Assembly (NCBI GenBank): GCA_022564295.1
Contig: JADFLR010000010.1
Coordinates: 62,001 to 126,000, forward strand
DNA from: Bacteroidota bacterium
GTDB taxonomy: Bacteria; Bacteroidota; Ignavibacteria; Ignavibacteriales; Ignavibacteriaceae
Length of the DNA stretch: 64,000 nt
Reading direction: 5' to 3'
Shown: positions 47,579 through 56,200 of the stretch, piece after piece
Layout: every line of letters begins with the position of its first letter
Position numbering within the stretch: the stretch's first letter is position 1
Translations under genes and position numbers: made by a program
The notes under the pieces: generated by a model
What the model saw: only the letters and a program-made list of their open reading frames with translations
What the model was told of the DNA's origin: nothing
Databases searched by the model: none

Positions 47579-48961
47579 ATGAAACCAAAATATGTCTTCA
47601 CAGTTGCACTCTTAATGTTGCTCCCGAATATTTTATTATGCCAGAGCATTGAGCACAAATCACTTTCGGTAACAGTTTATAACCAAAACCTTGGCGTTAT
47701 AAAAGATGTTAGAGAGATTGAAATCTCTTCCGGCAGCTCCGAAATAAAAATAACAGGTGTTGCACAGCAGATTGATCCAACGAGTGTTCATATAAAATTA
47801 GATGGGGAAGTTATCGAACAAAATTATCGATACGACCTTGTTAGTCTTGATAAAATTCTGAGGAAATTTGTTAATCAAAACATACGGCTTATAAGTGAAA
47901 CAAATGAAATTGTAGAGGGGAAATTACTTTCTGCAATGGGCGGTCAAATAGTATTAGAAAAACCGGAAGGAGGCCTGGTGATGCTACCAAATGTTAACAA
48001 ATATCGTTTCTCTGTAGATTATCTGCCCGAAGGATTAATCACTCAACCAACTTTGGTTTGGCAGGTTATCTCAAATTCTTCCGGCAAACAGGATGTGGAA
48101 TTGTCTTATCAAACCCGCGGAATGAACTGGCATGCAGAGTATGTTGTTGTGTTGAATGAAGATGATACGAAACTCGATCTAAATTCCTGGGTTAGCGTTG
48201 ATAATCAATCGGGTGCGACTTATAAAAATGCTAAACTAAAACTTGTTGCCGGTGATGTTAATCTTATTCAGGATATCATTACTCGGGGTGGAAGAGATAA
48301 TATGTATATGATGGAAAAATCATCTGTTGATGTTCAGCAGTTTGAAGAGAAATCATTCTTCGAATATCATATTTATAATCTCCAAAGACCAACGACAATT
48401 TCTAATAACGAAACGAAGCAAATATCATTATTTGAAGCAAGTAATGTTGCAGCGAATAAAAAATTCTTTTACGGAAGTATAAGCAATAGATGGTATTGGA
48501 ACCAACAAGGACAGAAAAAGATTGCCGTAATTATTGAATTCGAAAACAGTGAAGAATATGGATTAGGGGTTCCAATGCCGAAGGGTAAAGTAAGAGTTTA
48601 TAAATCTGATGGCGAATCACTTGAATTTGTTGGCGAAGATATGATCGATCATACAACAACAAAGGAAAAAGTTAAATTAAAAATTGGTGATGCTTTTGAT
48701 ATTGTTGCCGATGAAGTTCAAACAGAAAACATACAGATATCTTCCAAAGTTTGGGAACAGGTATTTGAGATAACTTTTAAAAACAGGAAAAAAGAAGATG
48801 TGGTAATTGAGGTTGAAAGAAATCTTGGAACTAATTGGGAGATCTTAAAATCTTCATTCGACTATAAAAAGAAAGATGCTTTTAGAGTAACTTTTAGTGT
48901 TCCAGTAAAAGCAGATGGAGAATCGAAATTAACATTTAAAATTAGGTACAGATATTTTTAA
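47579..48961 (+). CDS. DUF4139 domain-containing exported protein
   Basis: A 460-residue protein with a signal peptide ending NILLCQS. The body matches the DUF4139 family: an N-terminal LSVTVYNQNLGVIKDVREI segment, PTSVHIKL, WQVISNSSGKQDVELSYQTRGMNWHAEY, and a C-terminal LGVPMPKGKVRVYKSDG followed by IGDAFDIVADE. The protein is all beta. Family function is unknown; members are periplasmic or surface proteins. Monocistronic, ended by the terminator at 48994. Confidence 0.92.
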   Translation: MKPKYVFTVALLMLLPNILLCQSIEHKSLSVTVYNQNLGVIKDVREIEISSGSSEIKITGVAQQIDPTSVHIKLDGEVIEQNYRYDLVSLDKILRKFVNQNIRLISETNEIVEGKLLSAMGGQIVLEKPEGGLVMLPNVNKYRFSVDYLPEGLITQPTLVWQVISNSSGKQDVELSYQTRGMNWHAEYVVVLNEDDTKLDLNSWVSVDNQSGATYKNAKLKLVAGDVNLIQDIITRGGRDNMYMMEKSSVDVQQFEEKSFFEYHIYNLQRPTTISNNETKQISLFEASNVAANKKFFYGSISNRWYWNQQGQKKIAVIIEFENSEEYGLGVPMPKGKVRVYKSDGESLEFVGEDMIDHTTTKEKVKLKIGDAFDIVADEVQTENIQISSKVWEQVFEITFKNRKKEDVVIEVERNLGTNWEILKSSFDYKKKDAFRVTFSVPVKADGESKLTFKIRYRYF

Positions 48962-48993
48962 TTAATCTGTAATATTTTATGAGAAGATAAATC

Positions 48994-49035
48994 GAAAGTC
49001 ACGGTAAAAAAAATAATCTGTGACTTTCACTTTTA
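48994..49035 (+). terminator. Terminator after the DUF4139 gene
   Basis: GAAAGTCAC (48994-49002) and GTGACTTTC (49020-49028) are perfect complements with a 17-base A-rich loop, followed by ACTTTTATA. Position and strand fit the end of the 47579 transcript. Confidence 0.75.
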
Positions 49036-49092
49036 TATAAATTACTTGCTGTCCTTCCAGGTGTGATATAATTTTAACAAACTGTTGGTTTC

Positions 49093-49614
49093 TTATAGGT
49101 CGTCTTGCACAACAGTTTTAATGTAAATCTCATCTGCATCCGATTGCCATATAATAACAGGGAAGTCTTTTTCTTCACCCAAATAATTTCCATTCGATTC
49201 TGAATAAGTTTCTCCGAAATCGCCCATGTAATACATCAACGGGCTGCAATCACAATCTTCCGACTTAAAGAATCCAATGTCCCTGATATTAGTGAAGGAG
49301 AATTCCACCCTACCGACAAGTATGCTGTCCTTTTCCGATAGTTCTTTATTTGTAACCAGGTAATTCGGGTTATCATTTTCAAAATTTGTTCCTTAAATAT
49401 AATCTGAAACTAATTTTCCAAAATCTTTAAAGGAAACATCTTTTTCATCATCTTCAACCGAAACGAGGTTATAGAATATTATTTCACCTTCACCCGAACC
49501 ATCAGATTTAATTTCAAAAATGCACTCTTTATATTCTGCAGAAAGGCATCCGGTTAAATTTATCACAATTAACAAAAGTATTATTAACATGCTTATTCTT
49601 AAGAAAGACTTCAC
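49093..49614 (-). pseudogene. Lipoprotein gene interrupted by an in-frame TAA
   Basis: One continuous frame from ATG 49614 to the stop before 49093, broken only by TAA at 49393-49395. The first part (73 codons) begins with a lipoprotein signal, lipobox NLTGC, then FEIKSDGSGEGEIIFYNLVS. Directly after the stop, in the same frame, the sequence continues GTNFENDNPNYLVTNKEL, RVEFSFTNIRDIGFF, then CDCSPLMYY. The two halves read as one protein of about 173 residues. The gap has no second start with a ribosome site. This is a nonsense mutation, a sequencing error or recoding; the first is simplest. No known domain recognised. Confidence 0.8.
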
Positions 49615-49694
49615 TTTGTTTTCCCCAATTTGTAAATGATTGAATTTTTATTAGGTAATTTAAGAGAAAGATGTGAAATAATAATTATTGAAAA

Positions 49695-50858
49695 TCAAAA
49701 ATAAATTCCATACCAAATACCGGTTGGAGTGAGTCGTACAGTAGGCATCGGTAACCTAATAAAATTCAACTCACTTTTGAAAAATTTGAAAAGATCACTT
49801 TCATTTCCAAAATCAATTTTCCTGAGATCGAGATCCAGTCCAACAAACCATTGTGGTCTGCCAAATTGAGGCGTAGCGGCAATTCCTTCTGCACCGTATC
49901 CAATTGCAACACCAAGCGGAGCCAACCATTTAGGATAATCTCTCTTCCAGGAATCAGGAAAGTAATGATGAGGATTGATTGCCAGCCAAAAAGTCATTCC
50001 TTCATAATCATCAATAAATGATTTAGGATTTTTTGTATAAGTTTTATTCCGCCATGCATCAGAAACATGATAACTGAATTTTGGATGAAGCCCGCCAAGC
50101 ACTTCCGGAAAATATTGTTGAAGAACAAAAAATCCGGATCCAAGCGTATTAGCAGAAAGATCGAGCCAACTAAATCCCCAATCTGCAAATAAGCCATCGG
50201 ATATTTCCATTTCCAGCATCCAGACCCATCCTGTTAAGGCGCCAAACCAAACCGAACTCTCCCCTGAAAGTCCTGACCAGCGATAGAGTTTTGAGGTTAG
50301 ATCACTAACAAAATATGCATCGGTAAAATGTCCAAGCTTATCCATTCTTTGATAGTTATGAACATCTATCCACCAATTAATGGAATGTAATCCTGTTATT
50401 TCATTCTGATCCCAGACACCACGTTGGTACTGATATATTGCAAGGTTGATAGTTAACATTGTTCCAAGTAATGGGAATAATCTTGAATAGTTTATCTCAG
50501 ATTGTTCTCTCCAATATGTACCATCAATCATCTGATATTGATATTCATCTTCTGAATTTTCCTCGTATTTTATATCTTGATTGAGAGAAACGGGTATATA
50601 AGTTTTTCTTCCCTCAATAAATTGCTCAACCGTTAGATTATTATTTTTGAATGCAAGTGAGTGGAATGGTGCCTTGGTTCTATTTTGCTCTTTTGGTTTT
50701 GATGCATCGTCTGTTATTGTGTTATCAATATTTGTTCGGTAATAATAGACGGCAGTGTCAGCAGGAACATTGTTAAGGAATGCAATATTCTGTGCTTTAC
50801 TAACACAGACAAATAGTACTAAAGTTATTAATAATAATCGGTAACAATATAACATCAT
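49695..50858 (-). CDS. DUF2279 (YfiM-like) exported protein
   Basis: A 387-residue protein with a signal peptide ending VCVSKAQN. The conserved core of DUF2279 is visible: YQRMDKLGHFTDAYFVSDLT, then FGALTGWVWMLEMEISDGLFADWGFSWLDLSANTLG, PKFSYHVSDAW and DDYEGMTFWLAINPH. The D-K-x-G-H motif and the D-x-x-A-N-x-x-G segment suggest a membrane-inserted or beta-barrel region near the outer membrane. Function unknown. A single gene on its strand; downstream (on the minus strand) lies the broken lipoprotein. Confidence 0.85.
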   Translation of the reverse strand: MMLYCYRLLLITLVLFVCVSKAQNIAFLNNVPADTAVYYYRTNIDNTITDDASKPKEQNRTKAPFHSLAFKNNNLTVEQFIEGRKTYIPVSLNQDIKYEENSEDEYQYQMIDGTYWREQSEINYSRLFPLLGTMLTINLAIYQYQRGVWDQNEITGLHSINWWIDVHNYQRMDKLGHFTDAYFVSDLTSKLYRWSGLSGESSVWFGALTGWVWMLEMEISDGLFADWGFSWLDLSANTLGSGFFVLQQYFPEVLGGLHPKFSYHVSDAWRNKTYTKNPKSFIDDYEGMTFWLAINPHHYFPDSWKRDYPKWLAPLGVAIGYGAEGIAATPQFGRPQWFVGLDLDLRKIDFGNESDLFKFFKSELNFIRLPMPTVRLTPTGIWYGIYF

Positions 50859-51060
50859 AAATTCTTCTTCAATCCAAATATATCGCTTTAATTTGTATTA
50901 TCTGGATAAATCAACAATTGCTATACCAAAAGTTTAATTTCATTAATCGAAAACTTACTCCAAAATGATAGTGTTAATTGATAATTTCTTTAAATTTTGG
51001 ATAATAATAGAGATGAATTAAGTTTAGACAATTACTGTGTTGATATTAATGTTATTTTTA
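50859..51060. other. Intergenic stretch left of the gene graveyard
   Basis: About 200 AT-rich bases between the DUF2279 gene and the cytochrome remnant. I see no feature. Confidence 0.4.
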
Positions 51061-51210
51061 CATGGTAATTCTTTCCCTAAAGTCTATTTTGATAAGATAG
51101 AAGGACCATTCGAAACAGCCCTGGGGAAGTAACTAAAACCTGCCTAAAGTGCCACGATGAAGATGGTAAGCAGGTGAACCTTGAATTTTATAGAAATGTT
51201 GGTTTTTTAG
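51061..51210 (+). pseudogene. Remnant of a multiheme c-type cytochrome (tetrathionate-reductase-like)
   Basis: Reading 51061 onward gives HGNSFPKVYFDKIEGPFETALG, then after a one-base frame change GEVTKTCLKCHDEDGKQV. The CLKCH is a heme c-binding CxxCH motif, and the GPFET..EVTK..CLKCH order is typical of the N-terminus of octaheme tetrathionate reductase-type cytochromes. Only about 40-50 residues remain of a protein normally over 400 long. The frame then runs on without family similarity to the terminator at 51216. Confidence 0.5.
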
Positions 51211-51215
51211 AAAAG

Positions 51216-51241
51216 GAACATCTGAGACAGATGTTCTTTTT
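51216..51241 (+). terminator. Rho-independent terminator
   Basis: GAACATCT and AGATGTTC form a perfect eight-pair stem with a GAGAC loop, followed by TTTTT. The flanking AAAA extends pairing. It sits between the cytochrome remnant and the BNR/T9SS remnant, possibly a leftover of a deleted gene. Confidence 0.85.
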
Positions 51242-51289
51242 ACTCGTTCAACCGCTGGCGAGGACACATAGTCCGAGTCTTTATGAGTT

Positions 51290-51900
51290 ACTGATGATAA
51301 TACAAATCGCCATCAGATTTTTCCCTGGCTGACGATCGATCAAACTACACGAAATATTTAGGAAATATTTTGTGATAGAAAAAATAGTTCGGGCTCCGCC
51401 GCAGAAGTTTTTATTGTTAAATCAATTGATGGCGGTGAATCATTTGAGAACTCTTAAGTAAGTGAATCTTCCTTCACATCCAAATCATCAGTTTTTCTGA
51501 GGCTATATAAACATTTCTGCATGGCATAAAAAAATATATCCTATTTGGATGAAATTACAAAGTTGGCAGCTAAGTGTTTGGACTGCACCTTTAATTGATA
51601 CAACTTCAGTTACTATCGTTAGAAGTGAATCCTTTGAACTGAAAGAATATTTTTTTCAGAATTATCCCAACCCGTTCAATCCATCTTCACTATCAGTTAC
51701 CAAATACCGAAAGCTCAATTTGTAACTGCTAAGATTTTTGACGCAAGTAGTAATTAGGTTAAAACAATTGTAAAAGAAACTAATGCTTCCGGTGTTCATG
51801 AAGTAAATTTTATGCATCTAATTTAAGCAGCGGCATATACTTGTAAAGAAATGATACAGGAACGTTTCATCATAGTAAAAAGATGCTCTTAGTAAAATAA
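51290..51900 (+). pseudogene. Decayed sialidase/BNR-repeat secreted protein with T9SS tail
   Basis: A disrupted gene on the plus strand. Pieces readable in different frames include TNRHQIFPWLTIDQTTRNI, a stop, then SSGSAAEVFIVKSIDGGESFEN, a stop, SESSFTSKSSVFL, a frame change, GYINISAWHKKIYPIWMKLQ, LSVWTAPLIDTTSVT, QNYPNPFNPSS and, after more damage, a C-terminal KKMLLVK stop at 51900. The DGG and Asp-box-like segments and the order match secreted BNR/sialidase-like proteins of this lineage that end in T9SS sorting domains. At least two stops and three frame changes make it a clear pseudogene. Its 5' part is missing. Confidence 0.85.
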
Positions 51901-51951
51901 ATTTTGAATAGAATATTTTTAATAAAATTGTAATTATTAATGAAAAAAGTA

Positions 51952-51980
51952 TTGTTTTTATTTTATAGAATTATTAATAT
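51952..51980 (+). promoter_or_regulatory. Sigma70-like promoter before the candidate small RNA
   Basis: TTGTTT (51952-51957), 17-base spacer, TAATAT (51975-51980). The predicted start, about seven bases on, falls at 51986-51988, exactly the first base of the hairpin set. The boxes are only partly consensus in an AT-rich region, so chance occurrence is possible. Confidence 0.4.
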
Positions 51981-51985
51981 TGCAA

Positions 51986-52065
51986 CGGCTCTTCTGAAGG
52001 TTATCCCCCAAACCTTTAGAATATAAGAGTCGAGTCCGGCAGGCGCCCGCCTGCTGGACTTTTTT
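51986..52065 (+). ncRNA. Candidate small structured RNA ending in a terminator
   Basis: Three nested or stacked stems: stem 1 pairs 51986-51993 with 52025-52032; stem 2, inside it, pairs 51994-52002 with 52011-52019 around a C-rich loop (ATCCCCCA); stem 3 pairs 52033-52044 with 52049-52060 and is followed by TTTTT. Each stem has one non-Watson-Crick pair, and in all three it is a G-U wobble in the plus-strand RNA, a pattern that would be C-A on the other strand. A sigma70-like promoter ends just upstream. It may instead be an elaborate terminator of the decayed gene. I recognise no known RNA family. Confidence 0.5.
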
Positions 52066-52096
52066 ATTTCAAATCTTTTTTATTGAATAAATAATT

Positions 52097-53224
52097 TTAT
52101 ACTGCAGTGCGTTTGATAATAGCAATAGTAAGATCATCATGGATCTTTGTTTTCCCGATAAAGGTGCTGATTTCGGCAAGTATTTTCCCTCCTAAAGATT
52201 CCGATGATTGGTTTGAATTTTCAGTGAGTATTTCCACTAATTTATTTTCTCCAAAAAAGTTCCCTTCTTCATTTAGGGCTTCAGTCAATCCATCAGAATA
52301 GATAATGAGATATTCCCCAGTGTGTAATTCGGCAGTTTGTTCATTAAATAATGTATCAGGAATCAGACCAAGAGCCGGTGAAGTTATTTTAAGTTTCTCA
52401 ATTATATCATTCCGGATTATTAGTGGAGGAAGATGACCAGCATTCAATATCTTAATTTTACCCGAAGTAACATCGAGTTCAATATAAACTAATGAAGCAA
52501 AAAGTTTGGGGAGACTATCACGGCAAAATATCCTGTTAATTTTTTCTCCAAGCGCCATTAAGGAATTATAATCGGGCACTATTGCCCGGATTGTTGACTG
52601 AAGCTTTGCCATTAATAAAGCAGCACTTAAACCTTTACCTGCAACATCACCGACTGATATACAAACTTTATCTTCAGATAGTTTTAAGAAATCAAGCAGA
52701 TCGCCGCCAACATCATTTGCGGGTTTTGTATAAAGCCAGATGTCCCAACCTGCTACTTCAGGATTAGCTTCCGGCATAAGAGCTTTTTGCACAGCTCTGC
52801 CTTCTGCCAATTCAGTTCTTGCAAGTAATTTATCCTTCAATTCAAGCGCAAGAATAAAAAGAAGAATTAACCCCCCTATCATTGCAGTGCCTACGAGATT
52901 AATACTAACATTATCAGAACTTATTTTATTATCTCCAGCCATCATAATAAGAACGATTGCAATTAAAAGAAGTATTCTTCTAAATGGAGTTAGTTTGAAG
53001 AAGAGTGCTTTTAGGAGCCACCAGGGAATGATGAAAAACCTTTTAAACTTTCCCATCGACTCAAGTTTTTTCTTTCTCTCCTCTGTGAGGTAATATTCTT
53101 TTAAACTCCTGTACTCTGTCCCAAAATCCTCTTTCATTTTTATTTGATGAATATCATCCCGGAGGGTTTTCCCAATGCGGGGTTCATTGTTCTTAGAAGA
53201 ATTATTATCGCTCATTTTTCCCAT
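52097..53224 (-). CDS. Membrane-linked SpoIIE/RsbU-type PP2C phosphatase
   Basis: A 375-residue protein. The N-terminal cytoplasmic part (about 1-65) is followed by two or three membrane segments (about 68-128), then a SpoIIE-type PP2C domain with VGGDLLDF near 170, SVGDVAGKGLSAALLMAKL, NAGHLPPLI and IYSDGLTEALN, the metal-binding Asp set of the family. Such phosphatases dephosphorylate anti-anti-sigma factors. An ATG three codons later (53215) is an alternative start. No antagonist gene is adjacent. It is the second PP2C regulator in the window, with the propeller protein at 28789. Confidence 0.93.
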   Translation of the reverse strand: MGKMSDNNSSKNNEPRIGKTLRDDIHQIKMKEDFGTEYRSLKEYYLTEERKKKLESMGKFKRFFIIPWWLLKALFFKLTPFRRILLLIAIVLIMMAGDNKISSDNVSINLVGTAMIGGLILLFILALELKDKLLARTELAEGRAVQKALMPEANPEVAGWDIWLYTKPANDVGGDLLDFLKLSEDKVCISVGDVAGKGLSAALLMAKLQSTIRAIVPDYNSLMALGEKINRIFCRDSLPKLFASLVYIELDVTSGKIKILNAGHLPPLIIRNDIIEKLKITSPALGLIPDTLFNEQTAELHTGEYLIIYSDGLTEALNEEGNFFGENKLVEILTENSNQSSESLGGKILAEISTFIGKTKIHDDLTIAIIKRTAV

Positions 53225-53352
53225 TAAAAAGATGGAATAGTAAAATAATTTCTTTGCATTAAAAATAATAGATTTTATTAACTGGGTAAATAATAACTAT
53301 TCAAAAAGCATAATAGAAGGATGAGTGGTAAAAATTTATGCTATTTGCAGTT

Positions 53353-53793
53353 TTACAGTAACCCGAATTGTGATATGTGATGAGTAAAATGCTTTTTATG
53401 AAAGATGTTCCATTCTTCTTCATCCAATTCACCGAAAGTTACGTTAACCAGATTTGCACCGGGATTATTTTCAAAAAATAATAAATAATCATCAATCTCT
53501 TTTTTTAATTTCTCCACTGCATTTATAAGTGATGAATATTCCAACGGGCGAAGGTCTTTACCTATAACAGGGTTTACAAAGAGTTTGGGCATTGGTCTGC
53601 TGCTCATTAAAAACCTTTTTAACGTAGGAATATTTTCAGGTAGATTAAAACAATCCAGTTTTAATTTACCGTTACTCATTTGCACAGCAAGAATCAGATG
53701 CTCTACCATATGTCGCGGTGTCATTTTGCCCCAGAGAGGTTTTTGTTGTGGATCAAGTTTGTTCAATAACATTAAATAATTATCTGTCAACAT
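53353..53793 (-). CDS. DinB-like (DUF1569-type) protein
   Basis: A 146-residue soluble protein. The TPRHMVEHLILAVQ helix and the C-terminal FHKKHFTHHISQFGL segment give the histidines of a DinB/YfiT four-helix bundle; the N-terminal WGKMTPRHM is characteristic of the subgroup often listed as DUF1569 and sometimes mislabelled oxepin-CoA hydrolase. The family probably binds a metal and catalyses thiol transfer, but the substrate is unknown. It has no signal peptide and its own minus-strand transcript. Confidence 0.8.
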   Translation of the reverse strand: MLTDNYLMLLNKLDPQQKPLWGKMTPRHMVEHLILAVQMSNGKLKLDCFNLPENIPTLKRFLMSSRPMPKLFVNPVIGKDLRPLEYSSLINAVEKLKKEIDDYLLFFENNPGANLVNVTFGELDEEEWNIFHKKHFTHHISQFGLL

Positions 53794-54050
53794 GTTTATT
53801 AGATTAATTCCTCATATTTTTTTTGAGACCTTTACCGATAACATTTTCCCAGTATTTTTGTTTGTAATATATAAATTGTTTTCTTAAAGCATTAACGTTG
53901 TAAAATTGTGATTTCATCATAATCATTTTTGTTATTGACTTAAATGAGATTATTAACAAAATTAAGATTGAAAAAACAGGATTTGTAAAAATCAAGTGTT
54001 AGCATTTCCTGTTAAGTAAAAGTTAGGCATTAAAAAAGGGAGGTGGGAAA

Positions 54051-54452
54051 ATGAAATTGTTAAAATATTTATTAGTAATATTTGTTGTATTGTTACATTA
54101 CTCTTGCACAACCGAACCAGAAAATGATTATATCAATTTCAAGATTAAAGTTGATAAATTAACTCGTCCAGACACTATCTCTGTAAATGATTCATTAACA
54201 ATAATATTTGATGGCTTTGTGGGCTCTGACGGATGTCATAGATTCACACACTTTGAAGTAAATGAAAAAGTAAATGAACTAGAGATAACAGTTTGGGGAT
54301 CCAGGCCAAATTTTGATACAGTTTGTCCAACAGTTATGGTTAATTTAGATGGAAAAGAATACAAGATATTGTTGAAACAAACAGGCATTTTCAGAATTGT
54401 GATTCATCAACCGAATAATAGTTTGTTAATAGATTCAGTTTTTGTACAATAA
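54051..54452 (+). CDS. Small lipoprotein of unknown function
   Basis: A 133-residue protein with AGGGAGG before the ATG and a lipoprotein signal, lipobox LHYSC, then TTEPENDY. The mature part is beta-rich, with SVNDSLTIIFDGFVGSDGCHRFTHF and two cysteines (in DGCHRF and TVCPTV) that could form a disulfide. I recognise no specific domain. It has no linked neighbour. Confidence 0.75.
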   Translation: MKLLKYLLVIFVVLLHYSCTTEPENDYINFKIKVDKLTRPDTISVNDSLTIIFDGFVGSDGCHRFTHFEVNEKVNELEITVWGSRPNFDTVCPTVMVNLDGKEYKILLKQTGIFRIVIHQPNNSLLIDSVFVQ

Positions 54453-54677
54453 GTTTTTATAACTTCCTGCCACGCAACTCTCCGAAGAAGTCTTTTGCCG
54501 TAGGCATTGAGACTGTGTAAAAAGTAATAATGACAGGTTAGCTAATGAGGTTTTTAGAGTGAACTCATTAATTGAATTGTTAACTATCTGTGATTTTGAA
54601 ATAGTCTATATTTCACTCACTAATTTTTAGATTAAATTAATTATTAAAGAATTATTCAAAAGTATTATTAAAAGTAA

Positions 54678-55454
54678 ATGTTGCTAAAACAAAAATTAGA
54701 ATATCATTATAAAGCATTCGATAAAACAAAAATTGAACCCGATCCGCTGCAGTTCCCTCATAAATATACAGATAAAAAAGATATTGAAACGATAGCTTTT
54801 ATTGCATCGGTATTTGCATACGGAAATGTTAAGCAGATTATTAATACTTTAAACAAAGTTGTCAATCTGATGAACAACAAACCTTACGAGTTTATTATAA
54901 ATCATAATATCAAAGCCTGTTCAAATTCATTAAAAGGATTAAAGCACAGATTTTATACTGAAAAGGATATTGCCGGATTATTTCACGTTATGAATCTTGT
55001 TTACAACGAATTTGCATCTCTTAAAAATTTATTCTTATCCGGTTTTAATGTAAATGATGCAAACATAAAAGGCGGCATATCAACATTTTCAAATTATTTC
55101 AATCATCTTTACAGGAATAGATTTGGTAAAGAGAGCAGGGGAGTAAAGTTTATGTTCCCAATACCGGAAAAAGGAAGTGCATGTAAAAGAATGAATTTGT
55201 TTTTAAGATGGATGATACGGAAAGATGAGCTTGACTTTGGATTGTGGAATGAAATACCGGCAAGTAAACTAATAATTCCGGTTGATACACATGTTGCGTC
55301 AATCTGCGCAGAGCTAAAACTAACAACAAGAAAAAACGTAAGCTGGAAGATGGCAGAAGAGATAACGGAAAACTTAAAAAAGTTTGATCCCGATGATCCT
55401 GTAAAATATGATTTTGCAATTTGTCATATCGGAATGAGGAAATTGAAGTTTTAA
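54678..55454 (+). CDS. TIGR02757 family protein
   Basis: A 258-residue soluble protein of the conserved TIGR02757 family, common in Bacteroidota and relatives. Landmarks are PDPLQFPHKYTDKKDIETIAFIASVFAYGNVKQI near the N-terminus, KGLKHRFYTEKDI, PEKGSACKRMNLFLRWMIRKDELDFGLW, and the C-terminal IPVDTHVASICAELKLTTRKNVSWKMAEEIT. The last part recalls the helix-hairpin-helix region of DNA glycosylases, so a DNA-repair role is possible, but the family has no established function. Confidence 0.93.
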   Translation: MLLKQKLEYHYKAFDKTKIEPDPLQFPHKYTDKKDIETIAFIASVFAYGNVKQIINTLNKVVNLMNNKPYEFIINHNIKACSNSLKGLKHRFYTEKDIAGLFHVMNLVYNEFASLKNLFLSGFNVNDANIKGGISTFSNYFNHLYRNRFGKESRGVKFMFPIPEKGSACKRMNLFLRWMIRKDELDFGLWNEIPASKLIIPVDTHVASICAELKLTTRKNVSWKMAEEITENLKKFDPDDPVKYDFAICHIGMRKLKF

Positions 55455-55616
55455 CTTGTGTAAAGGTTAAAAAAAGAGTAGCTATTTTTGGTATTTGTTG
55501 ATGCGTCGCAAAAAGAAATATTAAAAGAATATTATTTACATCATTCAAGATTAGATTAATAAGTTTTGTTTTGTCTCAGCAACGGCTTTAAAGTCTCAAT
55601 AATTATTAGAATTGAT

Positions 55617-56186
55617 TTATTTCATTCCTAATTTTTGTTTAGTCTTTAATAGTTTCAACGCCTCCTTGGCTCTTTTCTCTTTGGTTTCCACTTTTTTGGC
55701 GCTGGCAATCCATCCAATGAATTGTTTTTGATGAGAAGGAGATAATTCATTAAAAAATTCCCTTGCTTTTTTATTAACAGATAATAACCGTGTGAGCTCT
55801 GAAGGCATTATAAAGTCTTTTATTGCTTCAGCAGTTTTATACCATTTACCGTTCTTTTTAGCAGCTTTAACTTTTTCCATGCCATGTTTCGTCATTTTCC
55901 CCTGATTTATCATTTTTGCAACTCGTTTTTTATTATGCTCTGACCAGATGCTTTTAAGATTTCGCGGGGTAAATTTTTGGCAATATCTCTCATCGTCTAT
56001 AGTTTTAACTATGCTGTCAATCCAGCCAAAACATAACGCTTCTTCTACAGCATCATCGTATGGAATTCGTGGTTTACCAGTGTGTTTTTTATAATAGATA
56101 AGCCAGACTTCCCTAACAATACTATGGTTTCCCTTCAGCCATTTACGCCATTCTTTTCTGTTTGAAATGTAGAGTTTTAAAGACAT
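55617..56186 (-). CDS. YdeI/OmpD-associated family protein
   Basis: A 189-residue cytoplasmic protein. The N-terminus (EWRKWLKGNHSIVREVWLIYYKKHTGKPRIPYDDAVEEALCFGWIDS) and the following TPRNLKSIWSEHNKKRVAKM are hallmarks of the YdeI/OmpD-associated (bacteriocin-protection) family. The C-terminal lysine-rich helix (KVETKEKRAKEALKLLK) is also typical. Function is poorly known. It lies on the minus strand 14 bases downstream of the MurU-like gene, so possibly in the same transcript. Confidence 0.92.
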   Translation of the reverse strand: MSLKLYISNRKEWRKWLKGNHSIVREVWLIYYKKHTGKPRIPYDDAVEEALCFGWIDSIVKTIDDERYCQKFTPRNLKSIWSEHNKKRVAKMINQGKMTKHGMEKVKAAKKNGKWYKTAEAIKDFIMPSELTRLLSVNKKAREFFNELSPSHQKQFIGWIASAKKVETKEKRAKEALKLLKTKQKLGMK

Positions 56187-56200
56187 AAAACAGTAGTTTT

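Noticed and set aside
52033-52065. tRNA-like T-arm at GTCGAGTCCGGCAGG
   Set aside because: The TCGAGTCC resembles a T-loop, but there is no acceptor, D or anticodon arm; the pairing is a long terminator-like hairpin.
53804-53995. 63-codon open frame on the minus strand just upstream of the DinB-like gene
   Set aside because: Hydrophobic start followed by basic residues without a family pattern. No ribosome site. Could be leader DNA of the DinB-like gene.
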